From contig NW_019776110.1 of assembly GCF_001039355.2 (NCBI RefSeq), positions 64,001 through 90,000 of the forward strand: DNA of 26,000 nt. Reading direction: 5' to 3'. Within the stretch, counting starts at the first letter, position 1. The number at the start of each line of letters is the position of its first letter. The position numbers were made by a program, and so were the translations under genes. Source of the stretch: Lingula anatina (lineage: Eukaryota > Brachiopoda > Lingulata > Lingulida > Lingulidae). Under the pieces are notes generated by a model. The model had not been told where the DNA came from, did no database searches, and was given only the letters and a program-made list of their open reading frames with translations. Positions 1 to 11,466 of this stretch are shown one piece after another.

Positions 1-3000
1 AGCCGTGCAAAAATGACAACGGACATTACATATTTGAAACATTATCCCATTAGTAATATTAACTGAAAGGCTTCGATACAGTTGATAAAATAATCTTTAC
101 ACATACAATATCTTCGTCATCCTGAGTTAAGTTACAGGACAAGACCTAGAATTAGACCATGACCGGACTTATTTTCTACCCAATAATAAGACAGATATAA
201 AGATTCGTCTCACCCACGTACACAAAGGGTTTCTACAGCATTCAAAATTCTCCGAAAAAAGGCAATTTAGGAAAAAAGACACCGCCCCCCTCTGGTTTCT
301 GAAAAATCACATCATTTCCCGCTTAAAGGACAAGTGTACTTTTATGGCGAAAGTCTTATTAAGGTAGATCGGTCGTTACATGTTCCAACGTTCGAAATTT
401 TTTAAATTTTTTTTTTGTTTGAAGAGACACCCAAGTACATTAAAAATTTGCCAAAAAAATTGGGGGTCACCGACCAAATAAGAGAACTAGGCCCAAATAT
501 GTTACACCCTGCGTGACGCACTAGTCCCCATTCAAATCAATGGGCAAATGGGTGTTTTTCACCAAAACGTTATTTNTTTGTGCTCACTCGTAGCAACAGA
601 CAGGATCGATACCGGCTTTCTAACTATGTGTATTAACGAGGCGGCGGTGGCTTTATTCAGAAAATTGTGTACTTTATACAGATATAAATAGACGCAGGCT
701 TGTGCCGTACTTCAACACCCGTCATGTTTGCTGTTTGAACGGCCTGGTACCATTCATATAAATGCACAATTAAAACAGAAATCCTATCCTACTAAACCCA
801 CAGAATGAAAAACTTCTTAGATCAGCATCTCAGGGTATAATATTCCGACCCATGAGTGAATAAGGCCCTTGATACATGTAGAACGCCTTTATATGTAGAT
901 AGAAAAATACGTCAAGTCTCGGTGGAAAGGAATTACCTTTTTAAAAACAATGCCTTAAATTCACTCACAAATGCGTGTACGTCTCAGCACTGTCTACACG
1001 AACTGTCTGCTTAAATATTTACGAACGGTATCCTTTATGTTTTCTCATTGTTTAAATCATTTTGAATAAAAACGAATATGACATGTACAGTTCTAAGAAT
1101 GCTGGATAAGCTCCTTTTTAATGAATGGACTTCAAATCGATGAAAATAACCCCATTAAAATTTAATGTCTCTGCAGCAAAGCCATGCCCACTCCTGACTT
1201 CGAAGGTTAGAGAGCAGTGGAAAATGTCCCTAAAGCTATTTACGAGTCTTATTTAATTAGGTAAATGCTGTTCAAAATCCCCGATTAATTACATTCCTAA
1301 AAAATTGAGTGCAAATGAATTTTAAACAATTTATAGTAGGCAGAGACGTTTGAAATAGTCTTTTTTTTCAAACAATGGTAGTAAGTGACGTTTATAAACA
1401 ATCGGAGTTTTATGTCTCACATTTATTTGTTTTAATCATTAGACTGACATTTGCCGTCTGCGTAGATTTAGCTAAAGCGTGTTTAATGTAATGCTAGAGG
1501 TCACTATGGCAACAGTTAAGATTGTTCACTACGTCTATATACCTCACTTCCTTGTTTCACTTTTTTTTCACTTAAATGGTCAATTTTACAGAAAAGTAAG
1601 ACGTAAGCATCATGCAGCGAATGTGGTGAACAGATCGATAAAAATAAACCACAAATTTAAGTGTTGTAAATGTGTACAGTCAATACTGGCCCCACGTCTT
1701 ACAATGTCGATAACAATTTTATGTTGCATTCTTCGAACCTATAAATCCTCTCAATAATAAAATGACGAGGAGTGAACCAAATCTGTTCTATCGTTATCAG
1801 AGACAAGAACATTGAACATACGTGTAAGCTCCGGTTGGCCTTTTACATAATTCAAACGTTGAAAAATTTGGCATACGTCATAGTTATATAGACGCAGCAT
1901 AATGGACATTGAATTTACTCTCGGATCCCTGCTACGCATACAAATATCCAGGCATAAGATTTATACATACAATAAGATTTTCTGGTATGATATGATTATG
2001 ATAAAGAATTATTTGGTCAAAATATATGAAATGCACAAAATCGGGAATTAATTGCGATGTAAAAGCGTCGTTGTGTTTAAAATTTTAAAAGTACATGTAC
2101 TGTAGTGAGAATTAAGTAAGTACAAGAATTCGTATAAATTTTTTTCAGTTCTTTGTGCATCATATTTTTCAGTTTTTGCATCTAGCAGAATTGTGGAGCA
2201 AATTTTGTATCCATATAAAGATGTTTTTTTATATTTAATAATCATATTTCACTGATACTGAAACATTGAGAAACCAAAGGACGTAAAATAAAACATCTAA
2301 ACGTGAGGTTTCGCACGGAGGTTGACTGTATCTATACCGAAACATAGTCCTGTGGATTAGGGTGGAAAACTCGGAAATAAAAAAAAGTAAATAAAACGTC
2401 TGTTGAGTGAATAATTGGGTAAAAGTCTGCTCCCTCTGCTTTAATATAGTGCATGATTTAAAAAAAAGTAGCCCTGTTAATTGTCGGAGCTTTGTTCAAA
2501 ATATCTACAGGAAGGAGGCAAAACGTAAACGAACGAAAAAAGAAAAATTGTTGGTGCGGTGCAGTTTTTAATGTATTAATTAGTGTATTATATCTCGACA
2601 TACAAAGGTAAATTGGATGTCAAGATACCATTGTTCGTGACAAGCCTATCACGTAATACAAAGTCACAAAGCATTAAACGGTTGCTGTGAAATACAGAGA
2701 CGCTCAGGAGAGAGAACCTTGTTCAGTCTGTGTAATAAATAGCACTGTGCCGTCGAAACTTACTTCCTGGTTTGAGGTCTGTTGATATTCCCTGGTGTAA
2801 TCTTTATGTAAATATGGCGCATTTCTATTCCCCGTATCACCTCTGCCCAGGGTAGCAACGATTGTGAGTACTTCTCACGTGAGGGTATCAGAACAATACC
2901 ACACCTTCAAGTAACGTGCATCCAGGGTCGTTGGGATGCTCTGTGGCCAAACACAATATGTTGATGATACACACGCAAAACGTGTTATATGCAATTCATT

Positions 3001-3686
3001 GGTATAAGTGAAGTCAAAACATGAATAGAAATACTCTGCTGTGCACTGTGTTGGTACTCTGTGTTTTGTCAGATAAAAATATTTTATTGTAGCGTGTGTC
3101 ACAAAGACTTACTCCAATGATCACCACAGTGATAAAGTTGATCGTTTGAGAACTTGGTACAATAGTGATTTTGAGCATAAATATCACTGATAATTAAAAT
3201 GGGATTTAATTACAGTCTACGCTGCCAAGGTCGTTTTTACGGAACTGTCTACAGGCATCTTAAGGAGGCTTATCCACCTTGGACCGACATCTGCGTTAAA
3301 ATTGTTCCCCCGATTAACCTTTATTCTTTTTAATTCATTTATTATCATTTATTTAAAAAAATCCAACAGTTTGGTAATATTATCATTTAGAATCATTATA
3401 TATCTCTCCGTTTCTGAAACAATTTATTTCATTTTATAATTAGTCGACACCCATGTACCCTAGGTTCTAGATTCCGGTATTGTCAGCTCGATCTTGATTT
3501 CATATATAACCCATATCAACAATACCAAAACTACTAAAAGCGACTCAATCACAAGGTATATATTTAACAAGCTAGCTTTAACGTTGCTCTGACACTCAGG
3601 GTACACCCATGTTATTCATTTCAGAAAAAAATTGAGTGGATTTACAGTTCGTGAGTTCCATTTTATTTGCTTTAATAGATATCTAT

Positions 3687-3723
<37 letters not shown>

Positions 3724-4667
3724 GTGTGTGTGTGTGCATGACCCGTATGTCACGCACTGCAACCAAATCAAACGCTTGTCATACAATGGGGGTTCGAGTA
3801 TCATACATGTCCAAAAAAACATGAAAAAAACAAGAAATCTGACTCTCTCTAAAACAGATGGAAAATGTTTATCATTCTCTCATCATTAACCTTTTCTCTC
3901 AACACTAGCAGTCGATCATTGCTATTCTAGAGGATACAAGGAAGTCTTTCCCATAAAAACAAATTGAATAAGATTTTCTAAACCTCAAAGCAATACTGTT
4001 TGGTGCAGAGAGTAGGGCTACATCACACTTGTTCCTGCCGAACACAGCAGGAATATCACCCCTTTAGGTAACCAAAACTCCAATCAAAGCTGCTGAAGAT
4101 TGAGCCTTAAAAATCATGACCAAAATTCTGATGTAAGAATTGACTGAGAGAAGAAGCAGACAATATTTTCATCTATTACGTTTATAGCTCAAATAAGTTC
4201 CTTTTTAAAATTGGTGGTATAAATACACGGTATAACTTATAATTGCTAAACCTTGTGCACGGGCAACAGTGGAAATAAGCCTGTGGTCATCCTAGGATTT
4301 AAAGTTAGATTATTATTATCATTTCTCATTATACGAAATAAATCCACCCTATTATAATTTGGAGATATCAATGAACAGGAGACACCCTTCCATTCACCTA
4401 AGAGTGCGATTTTCTTCTAAAATTTGAAAAAGGGGGTGTTCACCCATTAGTCACTGTAAACTAAAATCCGGATACACAAGGTGGTAAAATTGCCTGATCC
4501 ATCCATCTGTTTTGGAAAGGGGAAAATTAAGCCCCACTCCCCTTCCCCCATATCCCCAAAGCCGCGTTCTAAATTTTATGAATCATATCACGGTGGCATG
4601 GTGGCAAAATTGATTTGATTAAATTCTGTATATTTCACGGACCGTTACTCATCTACATCTGATTTAA
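1..4667. other. Non-coding stretch, no supported gene
   Basis: AT-rich DNA with only short open frames (under about 100 codons) on either strand. None shows a recognisable domain, consistent codon use or paired splice sites. An unresolved base lies at about 576. The only clear structures are the CT/GT microsatellite near 3690-3736 and scattered short A and T runs. It could be the downstream flank of the minus-strand rost-like gene, or an intron or untranslated region of a gene outside the window. Confidence 0.6.
3690..3736. repeat. Compound (CT)n-(GT)n microsatellite
   Basis: About 15 CT units (to 3719) are followed directly by about seven TG units (3722-3736). The short overlapping open frames here are products of the repeat, which translates as Leu-Ser or Arg-Glu runs, and are not genes. 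Confidence 0.9.
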
Positions 4668-4688
4668 TTTTTTTTTTTTTTTTTTTTT
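4668..4688. repeat. Poly-T tract (21 nt)
   Basis: An uninterrupted T run. It could be the tail of a minus-strand retroposed sequence, but no diagnostic body is visible beside it. Confidence 0.8.
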
Positions 4689-4884
4689 AGATGAGCTCAG
4701 AGGACACCTAGGGCAACCCTGTTACTGACGTATCTATATAGAATCTACAGTCCTTTTTGCTTTATGGGCCCTATCTATATCAGAAATGTCTCTTATGGTT
4801 TCTTATGGTTTAAAATAGTGAGATTCTTACATGTAAGAATCTGTAGATTTGGATGTCTGAAAATGTCAGTCAAAGTCAGCCGAG

Positions 4885-4956
4885 GCCGTATACATTAACC
4901 ATGTTGGTACATGTTTACTGTCGCCACTTATACGGCGAGTAGTACATGTATACGGC
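4885..4956. repeat. Short inverted repeat (GCCGTATAC / GTATACGGC)
   Basis: A perfect 9-nt inverted repeat, 4885-4893 against 4948-4956, encloses a smaller stem (CGCC...GGCG near 4923-4937). It lies about 20 bp left of the element at 4978-5148 and may be part of a larger composite repeat. Confidence 0.5.
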
Positions 4957-4977
4957 AGTATGGCCACTCGAGAGTCC

Positions 4978-5148
4978 CCGGTTAGCAGGAATGGAAGTCC
5001 TCCCAATGGAAGTCCGGCGTCCCACATGATTAGTACAGGTTAGGGTTAGTTGGAGTATTGGGGTTAGTATATGGGACGAGTGTCAACTGTACAAAGTAAT
5101 GGGAAGCGGACTGCGGTTCCCAGCTGTCTTCCATTCCTGTTAAACCGG
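4978..5148. mobile_element. MITE-like element with ~20-bp terminal inverted repeats
   Basis: The left end (4978-4997, starting CCGGTTAGCAGGAATGGAAG) matches the reverse complement of the right end (5128-5148) at almost every base, with one extra base in the right arm. The body is about 171 bp with no coding capacity and contains two telomere-like GGTTAG units near 5039. Size and terminal inverted repeats fit a non-autonomous DNA transposon. No target-site duplication is obvious, so the exact ends and superfamily are unknown. Confidence 0.6.
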
Positions 5149-6767
5149 CTATGCCATCACCAAACTTGGTCTTTCTACATCCAGTAGCTGTTTGTTAATT
5201 TACAAACCCTGTAATACTTTGAATAGTTTATTTGTTGTTTATCTTTGAAACTATTCTTCTATAAACTGGCTTGTTGAATTCATGGTTCAGTCAATCTAGC
5301 GTTTTAGTTTACTATTTTTTAATTAGGTTTGATATACATGTATCATTGTATTACTTTGACTATTTTTTATTTTATTTTTTTCTTAATCTACTTATTCATC
5401 TTTTTAATTTGTGGTTTTGTTTCAGAGTACCTTAAATATTGCTTTTTGTTCGCTTAGAAAACCCTTGTGAGCTAAAAATTTGTCATTGTATTTGTTTGCC
5501 GTTACTCCATGCAAACAATTCTTACATCAGAGGGTTATTAAAGCCCTCTTTCTTATCTAATACAAGTAATTCCGGTTAAATGATTAACCTGATCTTCAAA
5601 TACCGATATAATCAGTCCAATGTACACAATAACAAGTTCATCTGCGCGACCAACACTAAGAACAGGTTATAAAATAAGGCATGTAATGTTATTCAATTTG
5701 ATATCTAAGGATTTGCGATATAAATAATCTTATTGCGTCGATCGCAAACTCTAATTTCACACAATAGACAAGACTTTGACGTAATTAAACCATAAATACA
5801 AGTTCTCATCGTGCTACAAATGAATACCCTGGCAGAAATCTCGTTCAGTGACGTGGCGGTGTTTTTGCAACTTCTTTCCCCTTCGGCCTCGAACGCTTGT
5901 CTAGAGTGGAAGATTTCCCTTTGTTGTTAGTTCCTGTCACGACCAGATTCTTTGTCTTTTGTAATACCGGATGCTCATTTTCTTTTATACCTGCTACGCC
6001 TGTGGTCCATGGGATCAACTGAACGTAGTTTTACCCTACTCCGTCTACGTGAACATCGAGTTTTAAAAAACATGAAGCAGTCTGAAAATTTGTGCCACAT
6101 GCTATACTTAATGTATGCCTGTCACCTCGAAGGTCGCAATGACTATTTTAACATTAGAATGTAAGAAAATCGTAACAAAAGTATCTGAACAGAAGAAGAT
6201 CATGCCGGTGCACTAACTATTTTAGATTGAAAGCACTGTCTCTTTCAATTGTCTAAACAAAATCATGTTTTTTTTTAAATAAACTTGTTATAGACATTGC
6301 GTAATTGATATAAGATTATAGGGGAATTATCAAAATCGTCAGGTTAATTCATATAAGCTACGCCTATATGCTAACGAATTTCCTCTACTACTGATGAATG
6401 TTATCTAATCTAAACCACAGTTTTCTTGTATTATTTATGTGGCCACAACTGTTTCAAATCTTCCTAAAATACTGACATAGGCCCCTATATTTATATTTAT
6501 ACAAGGAAATCGTGAACTCAAATAACCGCTCAACATGAGTTGGCATTGTATTGTTGTAATATCACGGAAATAACAACACTGATGACAAAAACATACATAC
6601 TGGGACAAGACAATAAGACATGAAAAGATAAGATTAATCATTGGTATACAGAGTATTACAAAGTGTTTTTAACTTGTGTGTAATGAATATAATTTTTACG
6701 TTAATACGTAGTGACAGTTTGATGTAAAATAAACAAAGTATAAACAGCGTATTAATTCCATTATTAA
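5149..6767. other. Non-coding flank downstream of the first rost-like gene
   Basis: No supported coding region. The 70-codon plus-strand frame at 5952-6164 has no recognisable features or splice context. The part next to 6768 should hold the 3' UTR of the minus-strand rost-like gene, but I could not fix a poly(A) signal on that strand. Confidence 0.5.
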
Positions 6768-7441
6768 TCATACTAACTGAAATTCCTGTTTTGTAGAACT
6801 CTCGGTGTTAAATTCCCCGACTGAACGCGGACAGCAGCACCCATAGAGAGCCAATCGCAGTCTATACAGTCCGTACAGCACGCATTGCACCAGCGGTACC
6901 GCAACCAGCGCAACTAGCACAGCGTAAATGGCTGCTGTGCCCGGAACATCCCAATCCAACTGGGGGTATATATACGACCCTTCCACGGCATTGGTTCCCT
7001 TTAAAACGTCGTAGACAACCGAAAATATGAGGTATACTATAGCGTACAAAGAAGAATGTAGAAAGTGATAGATTCTCACTGGAGTTGCCGTAATGAAGAT
7101 GTCGCTTAGCACATAAATGGCGTTCCCGAGGTGCGTTCCCACGTCCATGTAATGGATCTCACCGCCGGCAGCTGAAAGAAGGAAAAAGAAGCATAATTTG
7201 TAAACTAAAAGATGTAAACCGCACTTTTTGTAGGATATGTAACAGGGTAGTTTTTTTTAATTCAAAAGACATGTTTGAGACCGATTACGTTGCTGTTGTA
7301 GGCCTACACAAAACACCAAACCGTACACTGATATACGTAGGCATCTCATGGTCACTTTCAAAAAATAACACATTCCGAGTACCATGACAGTAATTGCCTT
7401 TCATCTAAATAATAATAATAATAATAATCTACGGGAGATCA

Positions 7442-7478
<37 letters not shown>

Positions 7479-9480
7479 AGGTGAGATAAGAGTGCTAGCT
7501 GGAGCTACCAGGGCGATGACGCCATTGTGCAAAAAACCTCACACTACAGAAATGTGGACAGATTTAGCCTGGTGGAGGTAGATTGAACCTCACTCACCTA
7601 ATTTTGGGGGGATTCTAAGGCCCCAGTAGAGTGCAGCAACTACAATGGCGGCATTACTACTGATGTTATAGATGACCCACGCCATCTTTAGGTACCACGT
7701 CATAGCATGGTTTGAGACACCATCTGAAATATGGGAAATAATTAAATAAAAGCACTTCACTCATTTAAGTTATATTTGATGATGATGACTGTTTCGATAG
7801 CATTAATATATGTATCTGTTTGACCATCAATTTTTTACATATGAATTAATATATATATATATTCTTACCATGTTTTCTACGTTTAACATAATGACTGATA
7901 GCCACCGCAGCTTGAATGATGGCGCTAACCGTCAGGATGAGGTAGGACCAGTTGGTGAGGTAGATAAACCATTTAATGCGATTGGACTCGCTACTATACC
8001 AGCTGTAGGGTATGACGCCACTGAGAATTATCCACGTCACATGGAACAAGGCCCAGATAACGCGGTAGATGACGTAAGCAATTCCAAATCCTCCCTGTAA
8101 TGACAAGTTCTTTCTATAACATTTATGATTTCGTCGAGTTGGGCAAAAGGCCATCGTCTACGTTTTTTTTTTTTTTTTTTTTTTTTTTTCAAATATTAGC
8201 ATCAGGATATTTTTACATGCACCATTTTCTGGGCTAAAACTTAGATCCAACATAGTGAAGACTTCTGAAGTCAAGACAGAAGTCAAATACTGTGACGACC
8301 TCGGCAATCTATCATAAGGCTGGTATTCAACCTTTAGTGTTCATAACGCACACTGTTAATGGAGGGATAATTATATTAAAATTATGTAACAATGAAATAT
8401 TAATTTTTGACAGTCTTCCAACCTTCAAGCGTTTGCCCCATAGCTCTTATTGACAAAGTACACCGGCACGCCTATAAATAATCCAGAGGCCATTTATACA
8501 ATTACAATAATAACAATAATACATTAAATGTAAAGGGGGGACAACTGTTGGAGAGAAGCACTGCTGACTGAGTCGCGTTTTCAAAACAGTCCTTACAAGG
8601 ACTTAACTTATGTGCTTCTTAGTTTACATGTTGGTTCATGCTCGGACGATCACAAATATAACTACCTGTATAAAGGTATGTGGAGGGAGTGCAGAGAGCA
8701 CACAACACAGATGATCATGAAAGGGTACGTCCATTAGGGGTTATTCTCAATGAAACTATTGTATTACTTAGATCGATCCAACGCCGCGGGGACTCTCGCT
8801 GAATGCAATCAGATTATTACATTAACACGCCTCCTGGTGTTGAGAAGAATACAGAAAAGCTGGTAATTTAACGAGTACGTTGAAAACAAGATGAGACGTG
8901 TTAATCTGTTCAACTGATTGCGTTATATTCAGTGAGAGTCCCTGAGAAGTTAGATCGATCTACGTACACCGATAGTTTTATTGGGAATGATCCCTAAAAC
9001 TTCCATGATATAGGAAGTACATTCTATATGGCGTATGGGCAGTGTGCATAGAAAGGCACGCCCATCACACATTGGAACTTGCACTAGTATGTATAATTAA
9101 CACTTATAATACACTACATGCCTAGGCACCAATTACAAATAATTCCGATCTCCAAGGAAAGCACCTCACCTAATCACCAAGGATGAGATATAACGCCTTT
9201 ACTTCACGGCCTGTGTAGACGTATAAAAATTTACCCACGCCACAGGATTGCCATACAGAAGTTTCCATCTATATTGCATAATTGGAGTATCTTACTGATT
9301 CAGCTGTGTAATACCTGTATTGTAGTTGTCTTGGTGTATCTTATCCTAGGCTATTTGATCACAGTTCCGGTAATTACCTACCTGGGCTGTGACGAACAAT
9401 TGCGGGTTTTCATGACTGAGGCTGAAATTTCTCGGATGAAATTCTTCCGTGCAACATTCTTTACAAGATTCCCTTGACAT
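6768..9480 (-). CDS. Rolling stone (rost)-like multi-pass membrane protein, copy 1
   Basis: Four coding exons on the minus strand: 9480-9382, 8094-7869, 7723-7598 and 7171-6768. Introns are GT-AG with phases 0, 1, 1, and the model gives 284 aa ending in TGA. Exon 1 encodes the N-terminal cytosolic motif with CKECC, EFHPRNF and HENPQLF. Exon 2 (residues 34-108) holds two membrane helices and the YLTNW signature. Exon 3 holds a third helix. Exon 4 holds about three more, with the YIYPQLDW motif and a Cys-rich tail (GCCCPRSVG) that could be palmitoylated. Drosophila rolling stone is a membrane protein needed for myoblast fusion; molluscan paralogues are mostly uncharacterised, so function here is inferred from family only. 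The start at 9480 gives the same 33-residue first exon as copy 2. Upstream non-coding exons cannot be excluded. Confidence 0.88.
7408..7428. repeat. (AAT)7 microsatellite
   Basis: Seven AAT units in intron 3 of rost-like copy 1. Confidence 0.85.
7448..7477. repeat. Poly-T tract (30 nt) in intron 3 of rost-like copy 1
   Basis: Thirty Ts. On the minus strand this would be a poly(A) tail following sequence at 7478-7590, so a SINE-like insertion is possible. I could not identify a convincing tRNA-type promoter or a target-site duplication. Confidence 0.75.
7869..8584. repeat. Duplicated block, copy 1 (exon 2 plus adjoining intron 1)
   Basis: This matches 13068-13732 closely. It covers rost exon 2 and about 490 bp of upstream intron. 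Intronic sequence such as 8320-8420 is about 90% identical to its partner apart from small indels. Copy 1 has an insertion with a 27-nt T run (8163-8189) that the other copy lacks. Similarity stops abruptly after GTCGCGTTTTCAA at 8584. Confidence 0.85.
8163..8189. repeat. Poly-T tract (27 nt) in intron 1 of rost-like copy 1
   Basis: Absent at the matching place in copy 2 (about 13360), so it arose or was inserted after the copies separated, or was lost from copy 2. Confidence 0.8.
8714..9009. mobile_element. Foldback element: ~296-bp imperfect palindrome
   Basis: The left half (from ATCATGA at about 8714) and the reverse complement of the right half (ending about 9009) match over most of their length. 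Clear blocks are TTAGATCGATC with GGACTCTC-CTGAAT and GCAATCAG on the left (8766-8817), repeated inverted on the right (8919-8958), then ATTAACACG further in (8826 against 8903). The centre is near 8861. The element has no coding capacity and sits in intron 1 of rost-like copy 1. Copy 2 shows nothing like it, so it is probably a non-autonomous foldback transposon inserted after the duplication. No target-site duplication was identified. Confidence 0.65.
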
Positions 9481-9669
9481 GTTATACAGTGTTAGAGAGG
9501 CAGCAACGTGTGAGTACCTTGTTGAGAGAAAGAAAGGCACTCTTTACTAGAGGCTGAATGGGTGAATGCCGGTATGGGACACCGGAAGAAGGTAATACGA
9601 TGCCACTCAGTTATTTAGGTTGTTCCCCACAGTCGAGCGTAACCAGATGGTGTGATATCTTTGCCGTCC

Positions 9670-9689
9670 GGGGGGGGGGGGGGGGGGGG
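9670..9689. repeat. Poly-G tract (20 nt)
   Basis: An uninterrupted run of about 20 Gs, about 190 bp upstream of the start codon of rost-like copy 1. It is prone to sequencing error and could form a G-quadruplex; its true length is uncertain. Confidence 0.75.
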
Positions 9690-10763
9690 CTGGGTAGCTA
9701 GGGGATGAAGTAGTAGAGGGAAGGTTAACTTGTTCATACCCGTAATACTACACGTTAAAAACGAGCTATTAATAAATTTATAATGCCTCACAAATAACTT
9801 AACAGCATGCACTTTCGTTTCTTTTATTGTCATGTTGTACATTTTTATTGTATACCAAATGCTAACAAAATACCAAAGTTAAGCGGAGGTTTTCTTTTAT
9901 TATATTTTCCAAAAATATTACAGAGTGGTGGCTAGTGGCAGGAATCGAAGATTAAAGGTTGATTAATCGCGGAAAAATACTGTTTACTCCGGGCATGGAC
10001 ATAATAAGAGAAGGTTAATTTTGGTGCGAAAATCCTCTTTTGTGTCATTTAAAATGCACATAATATGATTAGATTTAACTTTTCACTTTATACACTAAAT
10101 TAAACACAGTATGCACATTTTACGTATGAGAAGTAACGGAAGTCACTCCTCTTTCATTTGAGTGGAGAGGAAACTTAAGCGTTTTATCAGTTTCAAATAC
10201 AGAATGCAGGTTAGAACACATTAATCCTAGTGGTTTCATACAACACAAAACATCATTTAAATTCAATCCTATAAGAATGATAAATATTCCTCTTTATCAG
10301 TGTTTATCAGTGATCTCAAAATCGATAATAATAGTGTCCGGGGAGTCGTTTCCAATAAGTGGGTGGCCTATAGTTACAGAGGTGTCTCCGATTCCCAGTT
10401 TAAATCTCTACCCTGCACTTGGTTTCTTTTTAAGGCAGAATAACGCCAGCAAGAGGTAATAATGATAGTATACGATGATCTATACGCACTACTGGTTATG
10501 AAGAATATACGGTGCCCGTGTCGTTATTACCAAGAACACGAGGCATCTTTTACAATAAGAAGGAAGGCGATACCTTGGGTATTTCTGCTTATTTTCCTTT
10601 TTTTTCTCCAGTGGATCATGTTGTGCATAAAAAGTGATACGTTTACTGGCGCATGTACTTGAAAACATTTGTAAAAAAAAGCAAAACAAAAAAGAAACTT
10701 GTTAAAAGGAAATTAATTTTTCTAATTAATGCATTAATTGATAATTGAGAATAATCAGAAATG

Positions 10764-10764
<1 letters not shown>

Positions 10765-10832
<68 letters not shown>
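10765..10832. repeat. (TA)34 microsatellite
   Basis: An uninterrupted TA dinucleotide run of about 68 bp between the two rost-like genes. It can form a cruciform and is likely to be length-polymorphic. Confidence 0.95.
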
Positions 10833-10834
<2 letters not shown>

Positions 10835-11466
10835 GTAAACATTTTGGTACCTGTTCCTCCCACAGGAAAAAAATTAATAAAAGTGTTTTTGAATTGAAGA
10901 ATCTTGAGTAATACGTAAAACAACTTTAAAAGAGACCCTTATCAAATTTTGTGTATTAACTAAAAGACATGTAAAAGCAAGATTATTTTGTTGATCACAA
11001 GGAGATTTTAAAGTAAACTTTGATGTGCGAAATATAACAAAATAATTTTATTCATATCTTTATGTTTACAGCCACCTTCATTCGCACTGGCATTTGGATG
11101 TCATAATGATGTTTCTAACACCCTTTTATCACAAACAAAAGATTTATCAATATCATTTATAACGCGTTGACATATAAAATATTCGATGTATAAAAAGTAA
11201 AACAAGTTTTCGGTACTAAGTTACGCTCAACATTTAACGAGGAATTATTTCAAAACATGATAAAAATAAATCTTCCTCTCTGACACTGTATCTTTGTCTT
11301 CCATCTATTCGGAATGTACAGTCAATGTTCAGAAAATACATTATGCATTGCAGTCTAAAAAAAGGAATGTAGCTATCTCATAACTTTCCTTCTTCCTGAG
11401 TGTAAAAAAGTGTAAAAAAATACAGAACTGGTCTTGACTTTCTCGGAAGTTTTATTTTACTAAACA

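Larger units (their letters stand above)
9481..11466. other. Spacer between the two rost-like genes
   Basis: About 2 kb holding the likely promoter of copy 1 (next to 9480) and the likely 3' UTR of copy 2 (next to 11467). It contains a G20 run and a 68-bp TA repeat. Short open frames around 10277-10689 overlap on both strands and have no recognisable features. No gene is supported. Confidence 0.6.

Noticed and set aside
3011-3178. Small minus-strand frame starting MLKITIV with a hydrophobic stretch and a possible donor inside
   Set aside because: It is about 55 codons, in AT-rich sequence, with no homology I recognise and no partner exon.
3616-3889. Open frames on both strands with Ser-Leu or Arg-Glu repeats
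   Set aside because: They are translations of the CT/GT microsatellite with no other support.
5952-6164. 70-codon plus-strand frame
   Set aside because: No recognisable motif, and its length is common by chance here.
10277-10689. Overlapping 60-66-codon frames on both strands between the rost-like genes
   Set aside because: Mutually overlapping and without domain or splice support.
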